Assembly (NCBI GenBank): GCA_050951095.1
Contig: JBMNIQ010000002.1
Location: 544,721 to 608,720 of the forward strand
Direction of reading: 5' to 3'
DNA from: UMGS1519 sp050951095
Lineage (GTDB): Bacteria > Actinomycetota > Coriobacteriia > Coriobacteriales > Eggerthellaceae
Length of the DNA stretch: 64,000 nucleotides
How positions within the stretch are numbered: the first letter of the stretch is position 1; every line of letters starts with the position of its first letter. This document shows, in pieces, positions 53,699-63,762 of the stretch. The translations under genes were made by a program, and so were the position numbers. Under the pieces are notes generated by a model. That model was given only the letters and a program-made list of their open reading frames with translations, was not told the origin of the DNA and ran no database searches.

Positions 53699-54418
53699 TT
53701 ACCCGCTCACCGCGAACGCGCCGCCCGAGTACGCGACCGACAGGATCGTCTCGGCCTTGTCGTCGCATGTGAACGTGGCGACCGTGCGCCCGGAACCCGT
53801 GTCGAGATAGACCTCGCCGTCGAACGTCGCCTTCGTCGCCGTCGGCACGTTGTCCCGGCAGTAGGCCGCCACCGCGGAGGCCAGCTCGTCCCTCTTGCCG
53901 TCGATGAGGGTCGTGTAGGGTTCGGCGAGGCCCGACACCGCGATCGGGCCCTCTGCGCCGCTTCCCTGCACGTACTCCCCGGCCATCGCGAATCCATCGC
54001 ATGACACGCGGTAGGAGCCCTCCTCGCCGGAGAGCGAGATGACCGTCCGCTTCTTTCCGTCGCCGTCGCGGACCAGGGTCACATCGAGCGAGCCGTCGCC
54101 CGAGCCCGTCACGTCGCATGCGGTGACGCGCGTGTCCGTGCCATCGGACTCCACGAAGCGGCCGTCTTTGAACGCGATGGTCTTGGAGGCATCCCCGTCG
54201 GCCTGCCACGCGTGAGACTCGAGCACGGACATGATCGAGTCGCTTCCCTCGCCCGGGGACTCCGCCTCGTTCTTTGCCTCCTGCTCGACCATCGATTGCT
54301 GCCGCCCGTCGCCGTTGTCCGATGCCCGCACTGCGGCGCATCGCGCGGCCGACGACACCACGAGTATCGCCACGGCCCCTATGGCCGCGATCAGCATGAC
54401 TTTGCTCTTCCTGCCCAT
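53699..54418 (-). CDS. Membrane-anchored conjugation-operon protein
   Basis: 239 aa with one N-terminal membrane helix (VMLIAAIGAVAILVVSSAAR) and an extracytoplasmic domain rich in beta-strand signals (SYRVSCDGFAMAGEYV, RTVATFTCDDKAETILSV). Cysteines could form disulfides. The cysteine after the helix is preceded by Arg and does not make a lipobox. Position suggests a VirB8-like or surface accessory role; sequence does not prove it. ATG 54418 follows GAAGGAGG. Confidence 0.6.
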   Translation of the reverse strand: MGRKSKVMLIAAIGAVAILVVSSAARCAAVRASDNGDGRQQSMVEQEAKNEAESPGEGSDSIMSVLESHAWQADGDASKTIAFKDGRFVESDGTDTRVTACDVTGSGDGSLDVTLVRDGDGKKRTVISLSGEEGSYRVSCDGFAMAGEYVQGSGAEGPIAVSGLAEPYTTLIDGKRDELASAVAAYCRDNVPTATKATFDGEVYLDTGSGRTVATFTCDDKAETILSVAYSGGAFAVSG

Positions 54419-54429
54419 TGCCCCTCCTT

Positions 54430-56019
54430 CTAGTAGCGGATAGCGCATGTGAAGTACGAGATTCCCGTCGCGCGCCTGCACACGTCCCCCGTGTGCGGCT
54501 CGTGGATGTACTCGTCGCCGCCGACGTAAATGGCCACGTGGCCCGGGCGCCACAGGATGTCGCCCGGCCTGGCCTCTGAGAGCGGTACCTTCCTGCCGCC
54601 CGCCGCCTGGTCCTCCGAGTAGTGCGGCAGCGATATCCCCGCCTGTCGGTAGCAGTACTGGACGAGTCCCGAGCAGTCGAGCGCCTCTCCGGGCGTCGAC
54701 CCGCCCCAGACGTAGGGCACCCCGAGCTGGCTCTCCGCCGCGGCGACGATCGCGTTGCCGGAGGCCCCGCCCTCCTTCCACTCCTTGACCGTCATGCCGT
54801 CGAAGCGCCTGAGGCCGTAGGCGTCCATGGCGGACTTGAGGCTCTCGACGTAGCTCGACGAGGTGGCGTAGCCGGCATCCTTCAGCCCCTCGGCCATCTT
54901 GTCCGAGTCATGCTCCGCGATCGCCTGCCTGATGAGCGGGTTTTCCGCGTACCTGGCGTTCTGGAGCAGCACGCGCGAGCGGAAGGCGATGCAGTCCCGG
55001 TAGCTCTTGAACTTCGTGAAGGCCGCCATGATCGACACCGTCTGCCCTCCGTACTCCTCGCTCGTCGACCAGCTCTCCTTGCCCGCCACTTCCGGGCACC
55101 CGGCGAACGAGGACGCCCACTTGATGCCGAACAGGTTGTTGTCCCGCTCGGCCAGGCCGCTCAAATGGTCGCCCTGGCCCGATTCGACGATGATCTGGGC
55201 GAGCGTGCACCCGGCGGGGTGCCCGTACTGCTCCTGGCACTCCAGCGCCGCCTCCACCATGTCGGACGTGATGTAGGGCGGCAGGCCCTCGACCGACCGT
55301 GAGGCCGCCTCGTTGTCCCAGAACCCGAAGAGGGCGCTGACGGCGTTCGAGACGATGAGGGCGGCGAGCACGAAGCAGACGACGCCGGCTATGGCCCCGA
55401 GCGCGGGGGCCGCGGCGGATGAGATCGCCGCAGCGAGGCCTCTCGATGTCCCCGCGTCGGCCTTTGGCGCAGCTTGCGCGGCGGCGCGCGTCGCTTGGGC
55501 CTCGCGGGCGGACGACCACGCGCGGTTCGACTGCATCCGCGCCTTGGCCTCCTCGGCCCCCTCCTTTCCCAGGGCGCCGCCGCCTTTTTCAGCGGCCTTC
55601 CTTCTCCTCGCACCGACGCTCCTGGCGAGCGCGGTGCGCGCCCTCTCCGCATCGCCCGTCGCATTCCCGGCGTCGGGCTCCCCGTCGTCCTCGTCGTCGG
55701 CCGCGTCCGCGGCCGCATTGGCGACGAGCGATGCGAGGCGCTTCCTCGCCTGGGTCCTGCCGTTGACCTCGTCTGGTGCCGGCGCGGCATCGGATGGCCC
55801 GGCCGGCAAGGCTGCCCCCGCACCCGCCTTGCCCCCGGATGACGGCTTCCGATGCGTTTCGCGCGCGGCGCCTCCGTCGGCCCTCCCGAGCCCGATGGTG
55901 CGGTCCGCCGGCCGCACGTCGCCGGTGCGCACCGCATCGGTGCGTCCCACGGAGACCTCCGGCGCCTTGTCGGCGGCCGGCCGCACGTCGCGGCGGCTAT
56001 CCGTCCGCGCGTCCGCCAC
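54430..56019 (-). CDS. Bifunctional lysozyme / NlpC-P60 cell-wall hydrolase of the T4SS
   Basis: 529 aa. The first 200 residues are a charged cytoplasmic tail, then one membrane helix (about 205-232, AIAGVVCFVLAALIVSNAVS). Residues 245-400 are a mannosyl-glycoprotein endo-N-acetylglucosaminidase-type lysozyme domain (IIVESGQGDHLSGLAERDNN with the catalytic Glu). Residues 415-529 are NlpC/P60 with Cys in ALDCSGLVQYC and His in GHVAIYVG. Such two-domain enzymes open the wall for conjugation in Gram-positive ICEs. The start is GTG 56019 with AAGGAGG, overlapping virB4 by 23 bp. Confidence 0.93.
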   Translation of the reverse strand: MADARTDSRRDVRPAADKAPEVSVGRTDAVRTGDVRPADRTIGLGRADGGAARETHRKPSSGGKAGAGAALPAGPSDAAPAPDEVNGRTQARKRLASLVANAAADAADDEDDGEPDAGNATGDAERARTALARSVGARRRKAAEKGGGALGKEGAEEAKARMQSNRAWSSAREAQATRAAAQAAPKADAGTSRGLAAAISSAAAPALGAIAGVVCFVLAALIVSNAVSALFGFWDNEAASRSVEGLPPYITSDMVEAALECQEQYGHPAGCTLAQIIVESGQGDHLSGLAERDNNLFGIKWASSFAGCPEVAGKESWSTSEEYGGQTVSIMAAFTKFKSYRDCIAFRSRVLLQNARYAENPLIRQAIAEHDSDKMAEGLKDAGYATSSSYVESLKSAMDAYGLRRFDGMTVKEWKEGGASGNAIVAAAESQLGVPYVWGGSTPGEALDCSGLVQYCYRQAGISLPHYSEDQAAGGRKVPLSEARPGDILWRPGHVAIYVGGDEYIHEPHTGDVCRRATGISYFTCAIRY

Positions 56020-58522
56020 GCTCCGCCTCCTTGCGCTCGCGCGCGCGGCGGGCGAACTCGCTCGCCTTCTTCATGGCGGCGATTTCCTCCGGCTTCGTGT
56101 TGAACAGGTCGTAGAGCTTGCCCCTGGGGAAGTCGTCCTTGATGGGGATCTTCGCGCCCCCGGCGATGAGCAGGCCCTCGCCGGCCCTGATTCCGTCGTT
56201 GATGTAGTCTTCCTCCTCGCCCGACAGGCTCAGCAGGTCCGCCCATGCCTTGCGGTCCAGCGGGGACTGCTTGTGGAGCATGATGAAGTCGGAGTTGAGC
56301 ACCATGTTGCGCGCCTCCTCGTGGTCGAGCATGTAGACGCTGTTCTGGGTGATGCCCGTGGCGACGAGGTTGAACTTTCGGCCCTCGGCCCAGAACTTCG
56401 AGAAGTAGCTGATGATGGCCGGGTGCCCGAACAGGCTCTGGACCTCGTCGATGTAGAGCCATGTGGTGACCCCGCGCTCGAAGTTGTAGTACATGCGGTT
56501 GCGGACGCTCTCGAGCACCGCGATGATGCCGAACGCCCGCATCGACTCCGACAGCTCGCGGAAATCGACGTTGGTGACGTGTCGGTCGAGCGAGACGTTG
56601 CTCTCGTGGTTGAAGAACGAGGTCGCCCCCACGCAGAAGCGCTCGTAGCGGAGCGCTATCCCGCGGGCCTCGGGCTCGGGCTGTTCGAGGAGGATGCGGC
56701 GGAGGTCCTGGAGCACCGGAACGCGGCCCTCTGATGCGCATCTGACGTAGGCGAGCTCCACGCAGCGGCTGATGATCGACTTGTCTGCCTCGGAGAGGTC
56801 CCGGCCGCTCTCGGCCATCGTCGCCGACGAGAGGGCGAGGAAGGCGTCTATCTTGAACGCCGTCTGGGCCGCGGTCGACTGGTGCGCCACGTCCGACAGG
56901 TCGAAGGGGTTGAGGTGGGTGTCGGAGTCCGGCGCGAAGCGAACCGAGGTGCCGCCCGTGCCCTCCGCGATCGGCGAGTACTCGCCCGCCGGGTCGAGCA
57001 CGATGACCTCGTCGTCTGGGTGCGTGAGTATCGTGTTCACGATCTCGCGCTTCACGGAGAACGACTTGCCGGAACCCGGCGTGCCGCAGAAGAACCCCAT
57101 CGGGCTCGGCAGGGTCATGCGGTTGACCACCACGAGGTTGCCCGATATCTTGTTCTGCCCGTAGTAGCCGCCGCCCGGCTGGAAGAGCTCCTGGGTGGCG
57201 AAGGGCAGCTGGATGGCGACCTGGGAGGTCGTCATCATCCGGCCGACTCGGACGTGGTTGTGGCCGAGCGGCAGGATCGAGTTCATGCCCTCGCGCTGCC
57301 GATAGTCGAGGGACTCGATCCCGATGCCGTTGCTCCGGGCGGTTCCCACTATCTGCTCCACCCTGCGGTCGAGCTCGTCGCGGGTGTCCGCGTAGGTGAA
57401 GGCGAGCCCGGTGTAGGCGAAGAGCATCTGGTTGCGGTGCTGGAGGCTGTCGAGCAGGTCCTCGGCCTCCGCCTTGCTGTACTTGAGCTCGGTGGGGAGT
57501 ATCTGGAAGTCGTAGCCCTTCTTCACGGCGCTCATCTGCTCGTCGACGATCTCCTTGTCCATCCACGCGATGCGCTTCATCACGTAGTCGACGGCCCTCG
57601 ACTTGTCGATGGGCCGCACGTGGAGCGACACGGACAGCGGGATCGGGAGGTCGATGATGGAGGCGAGGCAGTTGTCGAGGAGCTCGCTGCCGAACCGGCG
57701 CAGCACGAGCGCCTGGCACCAGACGCCGTCCGATCGATAGCACGAGCCCGAGCCGCCCGGCTTGAAGTCGAGGGTCATGGGCGAGACCAGGTCCTTTGTG
57801 GAAAGGCCGCTCGCGGCCCCGATCTCGCCCCAGTCCACGGAGAAGGGCGCGCCCGGCCTCAGGAGCGACGATATCGACTTCAGGCGCTCGCCGCCGTCGA
57901 GCATCCTCGACCCGCACCGGATGGCGGCCAGGCGCTGAGACGCGTCGCCGCGAAGGCGGGCGAGCTTGGGCACCGCGGCGTCTACGCTCTCCGCCCCGAC
58001 GGAGAAGGTGAGGTAGCGCTCGCGCACGAGGTTCGAGACGCCCTCGCGCATCTTGTCGTTGAGGATGCGGTTGTACTCCTCGGCGTACTGCTTCGCCGCC
58101 TCCGGCGCGCCCGGGAAGAAGTCCCTCGCGCCGATCTCGTCGGCGGGCACCGGCGTGTTGCACACCGTGAGCTGCATCCCGCATCCCGCGCCGAGGTAGT
58201 CGTAGATTTGCGACCAGCCCGAGAAGATCGCCTGCTGGCTCTCCACGCGCGCCTTCTGGTAGCTGATGTCGTCGAAGGCGATGGTCTGGCTGAACAGCCC
58301 CTCCTCGACCTGGCATGTGCCGTCCTCGTACATGAGGTCGTAGCCGATAGCCCCGCGCACGCCCTTGGCGGCTCGGCGCGCCCGTTTCTGCGCCTCCTCC
58401 CGGCCGCCCCGGGCCTTATCGGCGCGGTCCATGCGGCGGCGCAGCGACCGGTCCCCGGCGCGCCTCTCGGTCGTGCCGCCGTCGCCCCTAGTTTCGTTCC
58501 CTCTGTTCCAAAGACGGAGCAC
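55997..58522 (-). CDS. virB4: VirB4-like conjugation ATPase
   Basis: 841 aa. The C-terminal ATPase core has Walker A GTPGSGKSF, then EVIVLDPAGEY and LYIDEVQSLF as the Walker B region, and VATGITQNSV near the end. The N-terminal 350 residues match the VirB4 N-terminal domain. It drives assembly and transfer in the type IV channel. The start is GTG 58522 after AAAGGGGG, overlapping prgI by 35 bp. The gene is intact, in contrast to the frameshifted traG nearby. Confidence 0.95.
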   Translation of the reverse strand: MLRLWNRGNETRGDGGTTERRAGDRSLRRRMDRADKARGGREEAQKRARRAAKGVRGAIGYDLMYEDGTCQVEEGLFSQTIAFDDISYQKARVESQQAIFSGWSQIYDYLGAGCGMQLTVCNTPVPADEIGARDFFPGAPEAAKQYAEEYNRILNDKMREGVSNLVRERYLTFSVGAESVDAAVPKLARLRGDASQRLAAIRCGSRMLDGGERLKSISSLLRPGAPFSVDWGEIGAASGLSTKDLVSPMTLDFKPGGSGSCYRSDGVWCQALVLRRFGSELLDNCLASIIDLPIPLSVSLHVRPIDKSRAVDYVMKRIAWMDKEIVDEQMSAVKKGYDFQILPTELKYSKAEAEDLLDSLQHRNQMLFAYTGLAFTYADTRDELDRRVEQIVGTARSNGIGIESLDYRQREGMNSILPLGHNHVRVGRMMTTSQVAIQLPFATQELFQPGGGYYGQNKISGNLVVVNRMTLPSPMGFFCGTPGSGKSFSVKREIVNTILTHPDDEVIVLDPAGEYSPIAEGTGGTSVRFAPDSDTHLNPFDLSDVAHQSTAAQTAFKIDAFLALSSATMAESGRDLSEADKSIISRCVELAYVRCASEGRVPVLQDLRRILLEQPEPEARGIALRYERFCVGATSFFNHESNVSLDRHVTNVDFRELSESMRAFGIIAVLESVRNRMYYNFERGVTTWLYIDEVQSLFGHPAIISYFSKFWAEGRKFNLVATGITQNSVYMLDHEEARNMVLNSDFIMLHKQSPLDRKAWADLLSLSGEEEDYINDGIRAGEGLLIAGGAKIPIKDDFPRGKLYDLFNTKPEEIAAMKKASEFARRARERKEAERGGRADG

Positions 58523-58913
58523 GTCTCTCCGCCCCCTTTCTTCTAGCGGCCCTGCGGGCCTTCCCGTCGGTTTTCCTGCACTCGATGTCGCCCGCGAGCC
58601 GCTCCGCGTCGCGGGACGGCTCGAAGAGGAGCACGCCGTCGCCGAGCGCGTGGTCGAGCCAGAGGGGCACGAACTCCTCGGCCCTGAGCCCCATCGGCCG
58701 CCAGAAGCCCAGCAGCCAGAACGGCATGGAAGCCGCCATGACGGGAAGCGTCGCGTCCGATATCTGGATTCCCAGGACGACGTAGCAGGCGGCAGCCGCG
58801 GCGAAGGACGCCGCGATTCCCGCCGACACGCACGCGAGCGTGCGGGCCGAGAGCCTGCCGACGACCTTCTCCGTGTACTCGCCGATGTCCTTGTGGACCG
58901 TCGCGCTCAGCAT
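58488..58913 (-). CDS. PrgI-like T4SS membrane protein
   Basis: 141 aa with two closely spaced membrane helices (ACVSAGIAASFAAAAACYVVLG, then ASMPFWLLGFWRP), the layout of PrgI/VirB3-type proteins that dock VirB4. The C-terminus is strongly basic. ATG 58913 follows AGGGGGA, 10 bp after the pilin-like gene. Confidence 0.8.
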   Translation of the reverse strand: MLSATVHKDIGEYTEKVVGRLSARTLACVSAGIAASFAAAAACYVVLGIQISDATLPVMAASMPFWLLGFWRPMGLRAEEFVPLWLDHALGDGVLLFEPSRDAERLAGDIECRKTDGKARRAARRKGAERRAPSLEQRERN

Positions 58914-58923
58914 CCACGTCCCC

Positions 58924-59139
58924 CTAGTTGGGAAGCCACGAGGTGTCGAGCATGCCGAAGTAGACCGCAGCGGCGATGATGATCGCCCCGCCGGCGATGG
59001 TCGATATGGCGCTCGCGAGCTGCGGCCCGCCCTGGTTCTCCCTGATGGCGAGGCCGAGCGACACGGCGCCCCACACCACCAGGAACCCTCCCAGGAACGT
59101 CACGCATCCGGACACCAGGTTGATGATTTGCGAGAGCAT
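58924..59139 (-). CDS. Small two-helix pilin-like (VirB2/TrbC or Maff2-like) protein
   Basis: 71 aa: hydrophobic segment 1 (VSGCVTFLGGFLVVWGAVSLG), a polar turn and segment 2 (ISTIAGGAIIIAAAVYFG). This is the layout of the VirB2/Maff2 group in Gram-positive conjugation operons. ATG 59139 directly follows the traG stop, with an AAAGGAGC ribosome site inside traG. Confidence 0.75.
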   Translation of the reverse strand: MLSQIINLVSGCVTFLGGFLVVWGAVSLGLAIRENQGGPQLASAISTIAGGAIIIAAAVYFGMLDTSWLPN

Positions 59140-60953
59140 CTAGGCGCTCCTTTCCCTCCTCGACGCCTGCGCCGCCGCCCACCTCGGGTGCCGCGTGGTG
59201 TCGTACTTCCTGTCCCTGATCGGGTCGGTCCCGGAGATCAGCACTATCGCCTCGTCGCGCGGGAGCCTGGCCACCTCGGCGGCCTGTATGAGGTCGCGCT
59301 CGACGGTGTTCCAGTTGCGGGTCGAGCTCCCGGAGGCGCCCCGGCTCTCGTTCCAGGTGACGGTCCCCACGGTCTGCTTGCCGACCGACTCCGATATCTC
59401 CTTGGCCGTCTCGGTGGACTTGCCCCCGAGGAACGTGAGGGTGTCGCAGCAGTCGACTATGGTGGCCGCGCTCTCCTTGTAGCGGGCCTTGAGCTGGGCG
59501 GTCGACTGGAGGTAGATGGTCATGGAGACGTTGCGGCTGCGCACCACGGCGATGGCTCGCTCGATGTCGGGGAGCCTGCCGATGTTCGCGAATTCGTCGA
59601 GGAGGAACGTCACGTGCCGCGGCAGCTCGCCTCCGAACTCCTTGAGCGCGCGCTCGCAGAGGATGTTCTCCGTCTGCCACACCATGATCGCGAGCAGGAA
59701 CGAGTAGAGCGGGCTGGTGTCGCTCGTGACGGCGAACACCGCGCGCGGCCTGTCGCCCTCGCCGAGCCGGTCGAGCCGCATCTCGTCGCGCGACACCAGC
59801 TCGCGCACCTGCGGGATCGCGAAGGGCTCCATGCGGGTGTTGCAGCTGACGAGTATCGACTTCAGGGTCTTGCCCGCCGCGTCCTTGAACATCTTGTAGT
59901 GCAGCAGGGAGAAGTCGGAGTCCACCGGCACCGGGTCGGAGACGCGCACCCAGCGGAATCTCTGCGCTTGCGCCGGACTTCCGCGAGAGGGGATCGCCCG
60001 CGCCCTCGCCATCTCCGGGTGCCTCCACGTAGCGCAAGCCCGTCTCCACCTCGTAGAAGAGCAGGTCGAGCGGGCTCATGTAGTCCTCGTCGTCCTCGCG
60101 GGCCTTCGCGAGCGAGAGCAGCGTCATGAGCCCCGATATCGATCGGTCCTCCTTGGGGCAGTGCCTCACCAGGTAGCCGACGAGCGCCACGTAGAGCAGG
60201 CGCTCCGCCTTCTCCCAGAACGGGTCGTCCGAGTGCTGCCCTTCCTCCCCGTTGGTGTTGGAGATGAGGCAGGTGACGAACTCGAGGACGTCCGCCTCGT
60301 CGCGCACGTAGGCGATCGGGTTGTAGTGGAGCGACTTCGAGAAGTCGATGGTGTCGAAGCGGGCGATCTCGTAGCCCGCCTCGGAGAGCGCCCCCTCCAC
60401 CATGGGCAGTGTCTGGCCCTTGGGGTCCGTGACGAAGTAGTCGCAGTTCGCCTGCAGCAGGTTCGGCACGGCGTCGAAGAACGTCTTGCCGGACCCCGAG
60501 CCGCCGACGACGGCGCGGTTGAGGTTGCGGCGGTCCCTCTCGGGGAGCGCCGCCGCCTTCTGGTCGAGTGCCATCGAGACGTTGCGGGTGAGTATCACGT
60601 TGTTGCGGGGGTCCTTCGCGTCGGCGAACCGGCGCGCCTCCCTGGGCTTCGCCCACCGGGCCGACCCGTGCTCCTCGCCGGCACGGTCGCCGGGGCCGTG
60701 CGTGATCGCCCGGGCCCAGGCTATCCATACCGCGCACGCCGCGACGAGCCCCGTCGCCATGGGGGCCGCTCCTGAGTGCAGGACGCCCGACGTAGCCGCG
60801 AACTCGGGCAGCGCGGCGAGCGCCGCCGCCAGGTTCGACGTCGGGCTGCCCGGGCAGGGACAGGAGGCACGCCGCGTATCCGTTCCCGAGGGCGAACGCC
60901 GCAGCCGACAGCGCCGCGGCGGCGGCCGCGCCCCTTCCGCTGCGCGCCGTCAT
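59140..60953 (-). pseudogene. TraG/VirD4 type IV coupling protein, two frameshifts
   Basis: The intact product would be about 604 aa and would couple the relaxase-DNA complex to the channel. ATG 60953 overlaps the upstream stop (ATGA). Membrane helices lie in GAAAAAALSAAAFALGNGYA and ATGLVAACAVWIAWARAI. Walker A is VGGSGSGKTFF, Walker B is VTFLLDEFANIG, and TIYLQSTAQL follows. Reading must change frame near 60,855 (a CCCGGG run) and again near 59,985-60,005. As written the protein is split into three pieces; single-base errors in GC-rich runs are an alternative to true inactivation. Confidence 0.85.
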
Positions 60954-61509
60954 CTCGGCCTGTCCTCGCGCGAGCGCGGAATCCGCTCGCGGGCGCGGCC
61001 GCCGCCATCGCGCTGCAGCTGGTCGGAGGCTCGGCGCGCCTGCTCGGCGCGCTCGTCGAGGGGCCGCCCGTCGCGCTTTCCGGCCACCTCGCGCTTGAGG
61101 TTCTCGGCAGCGCGCTCCTTGGCGCCCTCGGTCTCCTTGGAGAGTTCGTCGAAGCCGCGCCACACGTCCTGTGCGTCGGCGATCCTGAAGAGCAGGTACT
61201 CCTTGCCGTTCTCCCTTGTCCTCGAACCACGCGGTGTCCACGCCGCGGGCCCTCATCTTCGACTCGATTATCTCCTTGATCTCCCCGTAGCCCTCTATCT
61301 CGCGGAACTCGCGCATGTCGAGCTTCGCCCACTCGGAGGGCTCGTTCCAGGGCGCGCCTTTCTCGGAAGCGTGGGATTTCGCATGTTCGAAGGCGCTCGT
61401 GGAGCCGGTTCGCGCGGTCGCGCATGGCCTCCTCGCCCATGCGCTCGCCGAACCTGGTGAAGTCGTCCAGCATCTTCTCGCCGGAATCGTCGCCGTAGTC
61501 GCTAGCCAT
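60950..61509 (-). pseudogene. PcfB/DUF3801-like conjugation protein, two frameshifts
   Basis: Begins MASDYGDDSGEKMLDDF and continues after shifts near 61,390 and 61,214 (AAGGGAG run) to EGYGEIKEIIESKMRARGVD, AWFEDKGENGKEYLLFRIAD and a charged helical tail. The middle resembles the DUF3801/PcfB family that sits immediately before TraG in Gram-positive ICEs, which is where it is here. If the shifts are corrected the product is about 185 aa. Confidence 0.65.
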
Positions 61510-61518
61510 CTCCGCCCC

Positions 61519-62297
61519 CTATCGCGCCTTCGGGATGCGGGACCGCTCGCGCGGGCCCTCGTCCGCCAGTCGCTCCGATCGCCGTCCGCGCGAGGCGGCG
61601 CGCGACGAGAGGGCGGGCCGTCCGCCCGTCATGCGCCGTATGTCAATCGCGAGCGAGGAGGCGGTGATGTCGCCCGTCTCCTCGGCTATCCCGTCTAGGA
61701 ACTCGCACACGAGGTCGGGCCGCTCCTCCAGCGCCCGGCCTGCGCTCTCGCGGAACTCCCCGTAGTCGTCGTATTCGTCCATGACCTCGTAGGCCGCGTA
61801 CTCGAGCGAGACGCCGCACAGGATGCCCACGACGCGCTCAGGCTGGAAGCGCTCGCCGGTCGGAGAGATCGGCGGGGCGCGCTTCCAGCGCGGATTCCAC
61901 GAAGGCCTTCAGCCCTTCCGGGTCGTTCCGACGCCATTTCCGCCGCGGGTACCGAGTCGATTTCCTTCCATCCGCAGCCGTCGCGCCTGAGCGCCCACCA
62001 GTCGTCGCCGCAGTCGGCCTGCTGCACGAGCGCGAGGTCCTTGTACACGATTCCCTGGCGGAGGGGTCTGGGGCCTTGTCTGAGGTAGGCCCCGAGCCCC
62101 TCCATGTCGGGAGTTTGCAGGAAGGTGAACGGGCGCTCCCCGAATGCGGGGTCGTCCTGCCAGGCGTATCCGTCGTCCTTCAGCCAGCCGTTTCGCTGGC
62201 ACGCCTCCGTCAGTGAGGCGGAGTCGGACTCGTTTGCAGGACGCAGGATGGGGATGGGTTCCCTGCTAGGGAAGGGAATCGGGGAGCGTCCGTTCAC
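61519..62297 (-). pseudogene. Unknown conjugation-operon protein, frameshifted
   Basis: The start is GTG 62297, overlapping the XRE stop (GTGA). The N-terminal half (SDSASLTEACQRNGWLKDD, GERPFTFLQTPDMEGLGAYL) and the C-terminal half (GVSLEYAAYEVMDEYDDYGE, DITASSLAIDIRRMTGG) are in different frames, and the join needs at least two shifts between about 61,860 and 61,960. Corrected length is about 258 aa. I do not recognise the family; similar LPDxxxL-type acidic proteins precede PcfB in related elements. Confidence 0.6.
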
Positions 62298-62599
62298 TTT
62301 TCCTCGCCCCATTCCGGGCCGAGGATGCTTATTCCGGTCCCGAACTCGTCTACCATCTTCTGGCGCATTTCGGCCGCTTCCTGGCGCCGTTCCTTCTCGA
62401 TGAATCCGATGAGGTTGGTGATGCCCAGGACGATGCATATTTCGACGAGCTCGCCGGCCGTCAGGGTCCTTTTCCCCCGAAGCGTCTCGCTGAGCGAGTT
62501 CGGGGACATCCCGGCGCGTCTGGCGAGATCCGACACCCTTATGCCGTAGATTCCCATCGCCATCTTGATCTTGCCGATGATGTAAGCCTCGCTTGCCAT
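62294..62599 (-). CDS. XRE-family regulator of the conjugation operon
   Basis: 101 aa with a helix-turn-helix (IRVSDLARRAGMSPNSLSET) at residues 20-45 and a helical C-terminus. ATG 62599 follows AAGGAG. It is first in the main conjugation operon and overlaps the next gene. A repeat block upstream (about 62,712-62,760) is shared with the region upstream of xis, so it may repress both. Confidence 0.85.
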   Translation of the reverse strand: MASEAYIIGKIKMAMGIYGIRVSDLARRAGMSPNSLSETLRGKRTLTAGELVEICIVLGITNLIGFIEKERRQEAAEMRQKMVDEFGTGISILGPEWGEEK

Positions 62600-63082
62600 G
62601 ATCTGCTCCTTGCCTTCCGACCGTGGACCGGCCACGGTCGCGGCAGCGGAGCGGACCTGCCGCTGCCCCTGCGGGCAAGAAGCTATCAGCGGGCTTCGGC
62701 TCTGTGTCGGAAACGCTCTGGATTCGAGGGGCGCCGCTCGGAATTGGAGTCGCTTCGTATAAATTCGATGTGCGCAAAAGCGTCCGCGGGCAGAGCCTCT
62801 CGCATGCTGCGCTCGTCTCCGCTTCCGGCGGCGCGGTAGCACATTTGGAGCCCCTCGAACCGGTGCTGCGTGAAGATTGTATCTGGGACACAGCTCTCTC
62901 CTCACCTGGGGTTACATCGAGGGCTGATAGGAGGCGCCGCTACGGAAAACGGGGCGCCGCAATCGCGGGGCCTCGTTCCTGAATGTTCCTTCAATGACGA
63001 AGAAAGCTGATGTAAAAGGCCCCTTAGTAGACCGAACATCCGCTCTCGCCATTATTGCTTGCCGGGATTGGCGAATGTCGGC
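62600..63082 (-). promoter_or_regulatory. 483-bp upstream region of the XRE-led operon
   Basis: No supported gene. It contains one copy (about 62,712-62,760) of a block shared with the xis upstream region: GAAACGCTCTGGATTCG and CGGAATTGGAG here match GAAACGCTCTGTATTCG and CCGAATTCGAG there. Confidence 0.5.
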
Positions 63083-63499
63083 TTACCTGCCAGCGCTCTC
63101 GTTGACGCTCTCTTTTTCGATGCGCGCCCAGATATCCTGCGCTATGCAGTATTGCGCTACGTGCCCGAAGTTAGAGCGGTCGAGGTGACGATAGCCCTCG
63201 GCTGTCTTGCGGATTACGGGAACGATGATTTCCTTCTGTCTGAGCTCGGCCATGCCGCGGGCGATCTGGCTGTAGGTGAGCCCCGTCAGCTCCGCGACCT
63301 CATCGCGCCCGCAGCGACCGAGCACTCCGCTGTCGAAGATTCGCCGGCAGAGCGCCGCCATCACCGGCCATCCGTTCGACGCCACACGCCGCTCCGCCAT
63401 GATCGCGACGAGCCCGTAGGGCATCGTGAAGTAGCCACCGGCGGGGAACCTCGCGAACGGTGTTCTCCTGCCGCTCAGATTCCGTCCGTCGACTTGCAT
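63083..63499 (-). CDS. Winged-helix replication or maintenance protein
   Basis: 138 aa. The core (YGLVAIMAERRVASNGWPVM, EVAELTGLTYSQIARGMAEL) looks like a winged helix of the RepL/replication-initiator or regulatory type. It overlaps the excisionase gene by 25 bp if it starts at ATG 63499; a later ATG at 63424 would begin at the conserved part. Function inferred only from the fold and context. Confidence 0.6.
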   Translation of the reverse strand: MQVDGRNLSGRRTPFARFPAGGYFTMPYGLVAIMAERRVASNGWPVMAALCRRIFDSGVLGRCGRDEVAELTGLTYSQIARGMAELRQKEIIVPVIRKTAEGYRHLDRSNFGHVAQYCIAQDIWARIEKESVNESAGR

Positions 63500-63714
63500 A
63501 TCGAGGACTGCTCGTCGAAGCGGCTCTTGATGTACTCATCGCACGCGGTCGTGCTCGTCCTCCACGAGTTCCTTATTCGGAACCCTTTGAGCTCCCCGCT
63601 CAACACGAGCCTGCGAACCGTCGAATACGATGCGTGGAGGATCTTCCCCGCCTGGGAAAGCGTTATTACTTCTCCCGTCCCTTCGCTGCCCGCCTGGGCG
63701 TTCTTGGTTTCCAT
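63475..63714 (-). CDS. Excisionase-type helix-turn-helix protein
   Basis: 79 aa with an Xis/MerR-type winged motif (ITLSQAGKILHASYSTVRRL, then GELKGFRIRNSWR). ATG 63714 follows GAGAGG. It is the most upstream gene of this strand and probably directs excision together with the integrase at 29125-30426, although the two genes lie far apart in the linear map; in the excised circle they would be near each other if the right end is close to 64 kb. Confidence 0.75.
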   Translation of the reverse strand: METKNAQAGSEGTGEVITLSQAGKILHASYSTVRRLVLSGELKGFRIRNSWRTSTTACDEYIKSRFDEQSSICKSTDGI

Positions 63715-63762
63715 GGCAACCTCTCTGTCCTCGGTGTGCATGGACGCAGGATACGCGAGACG

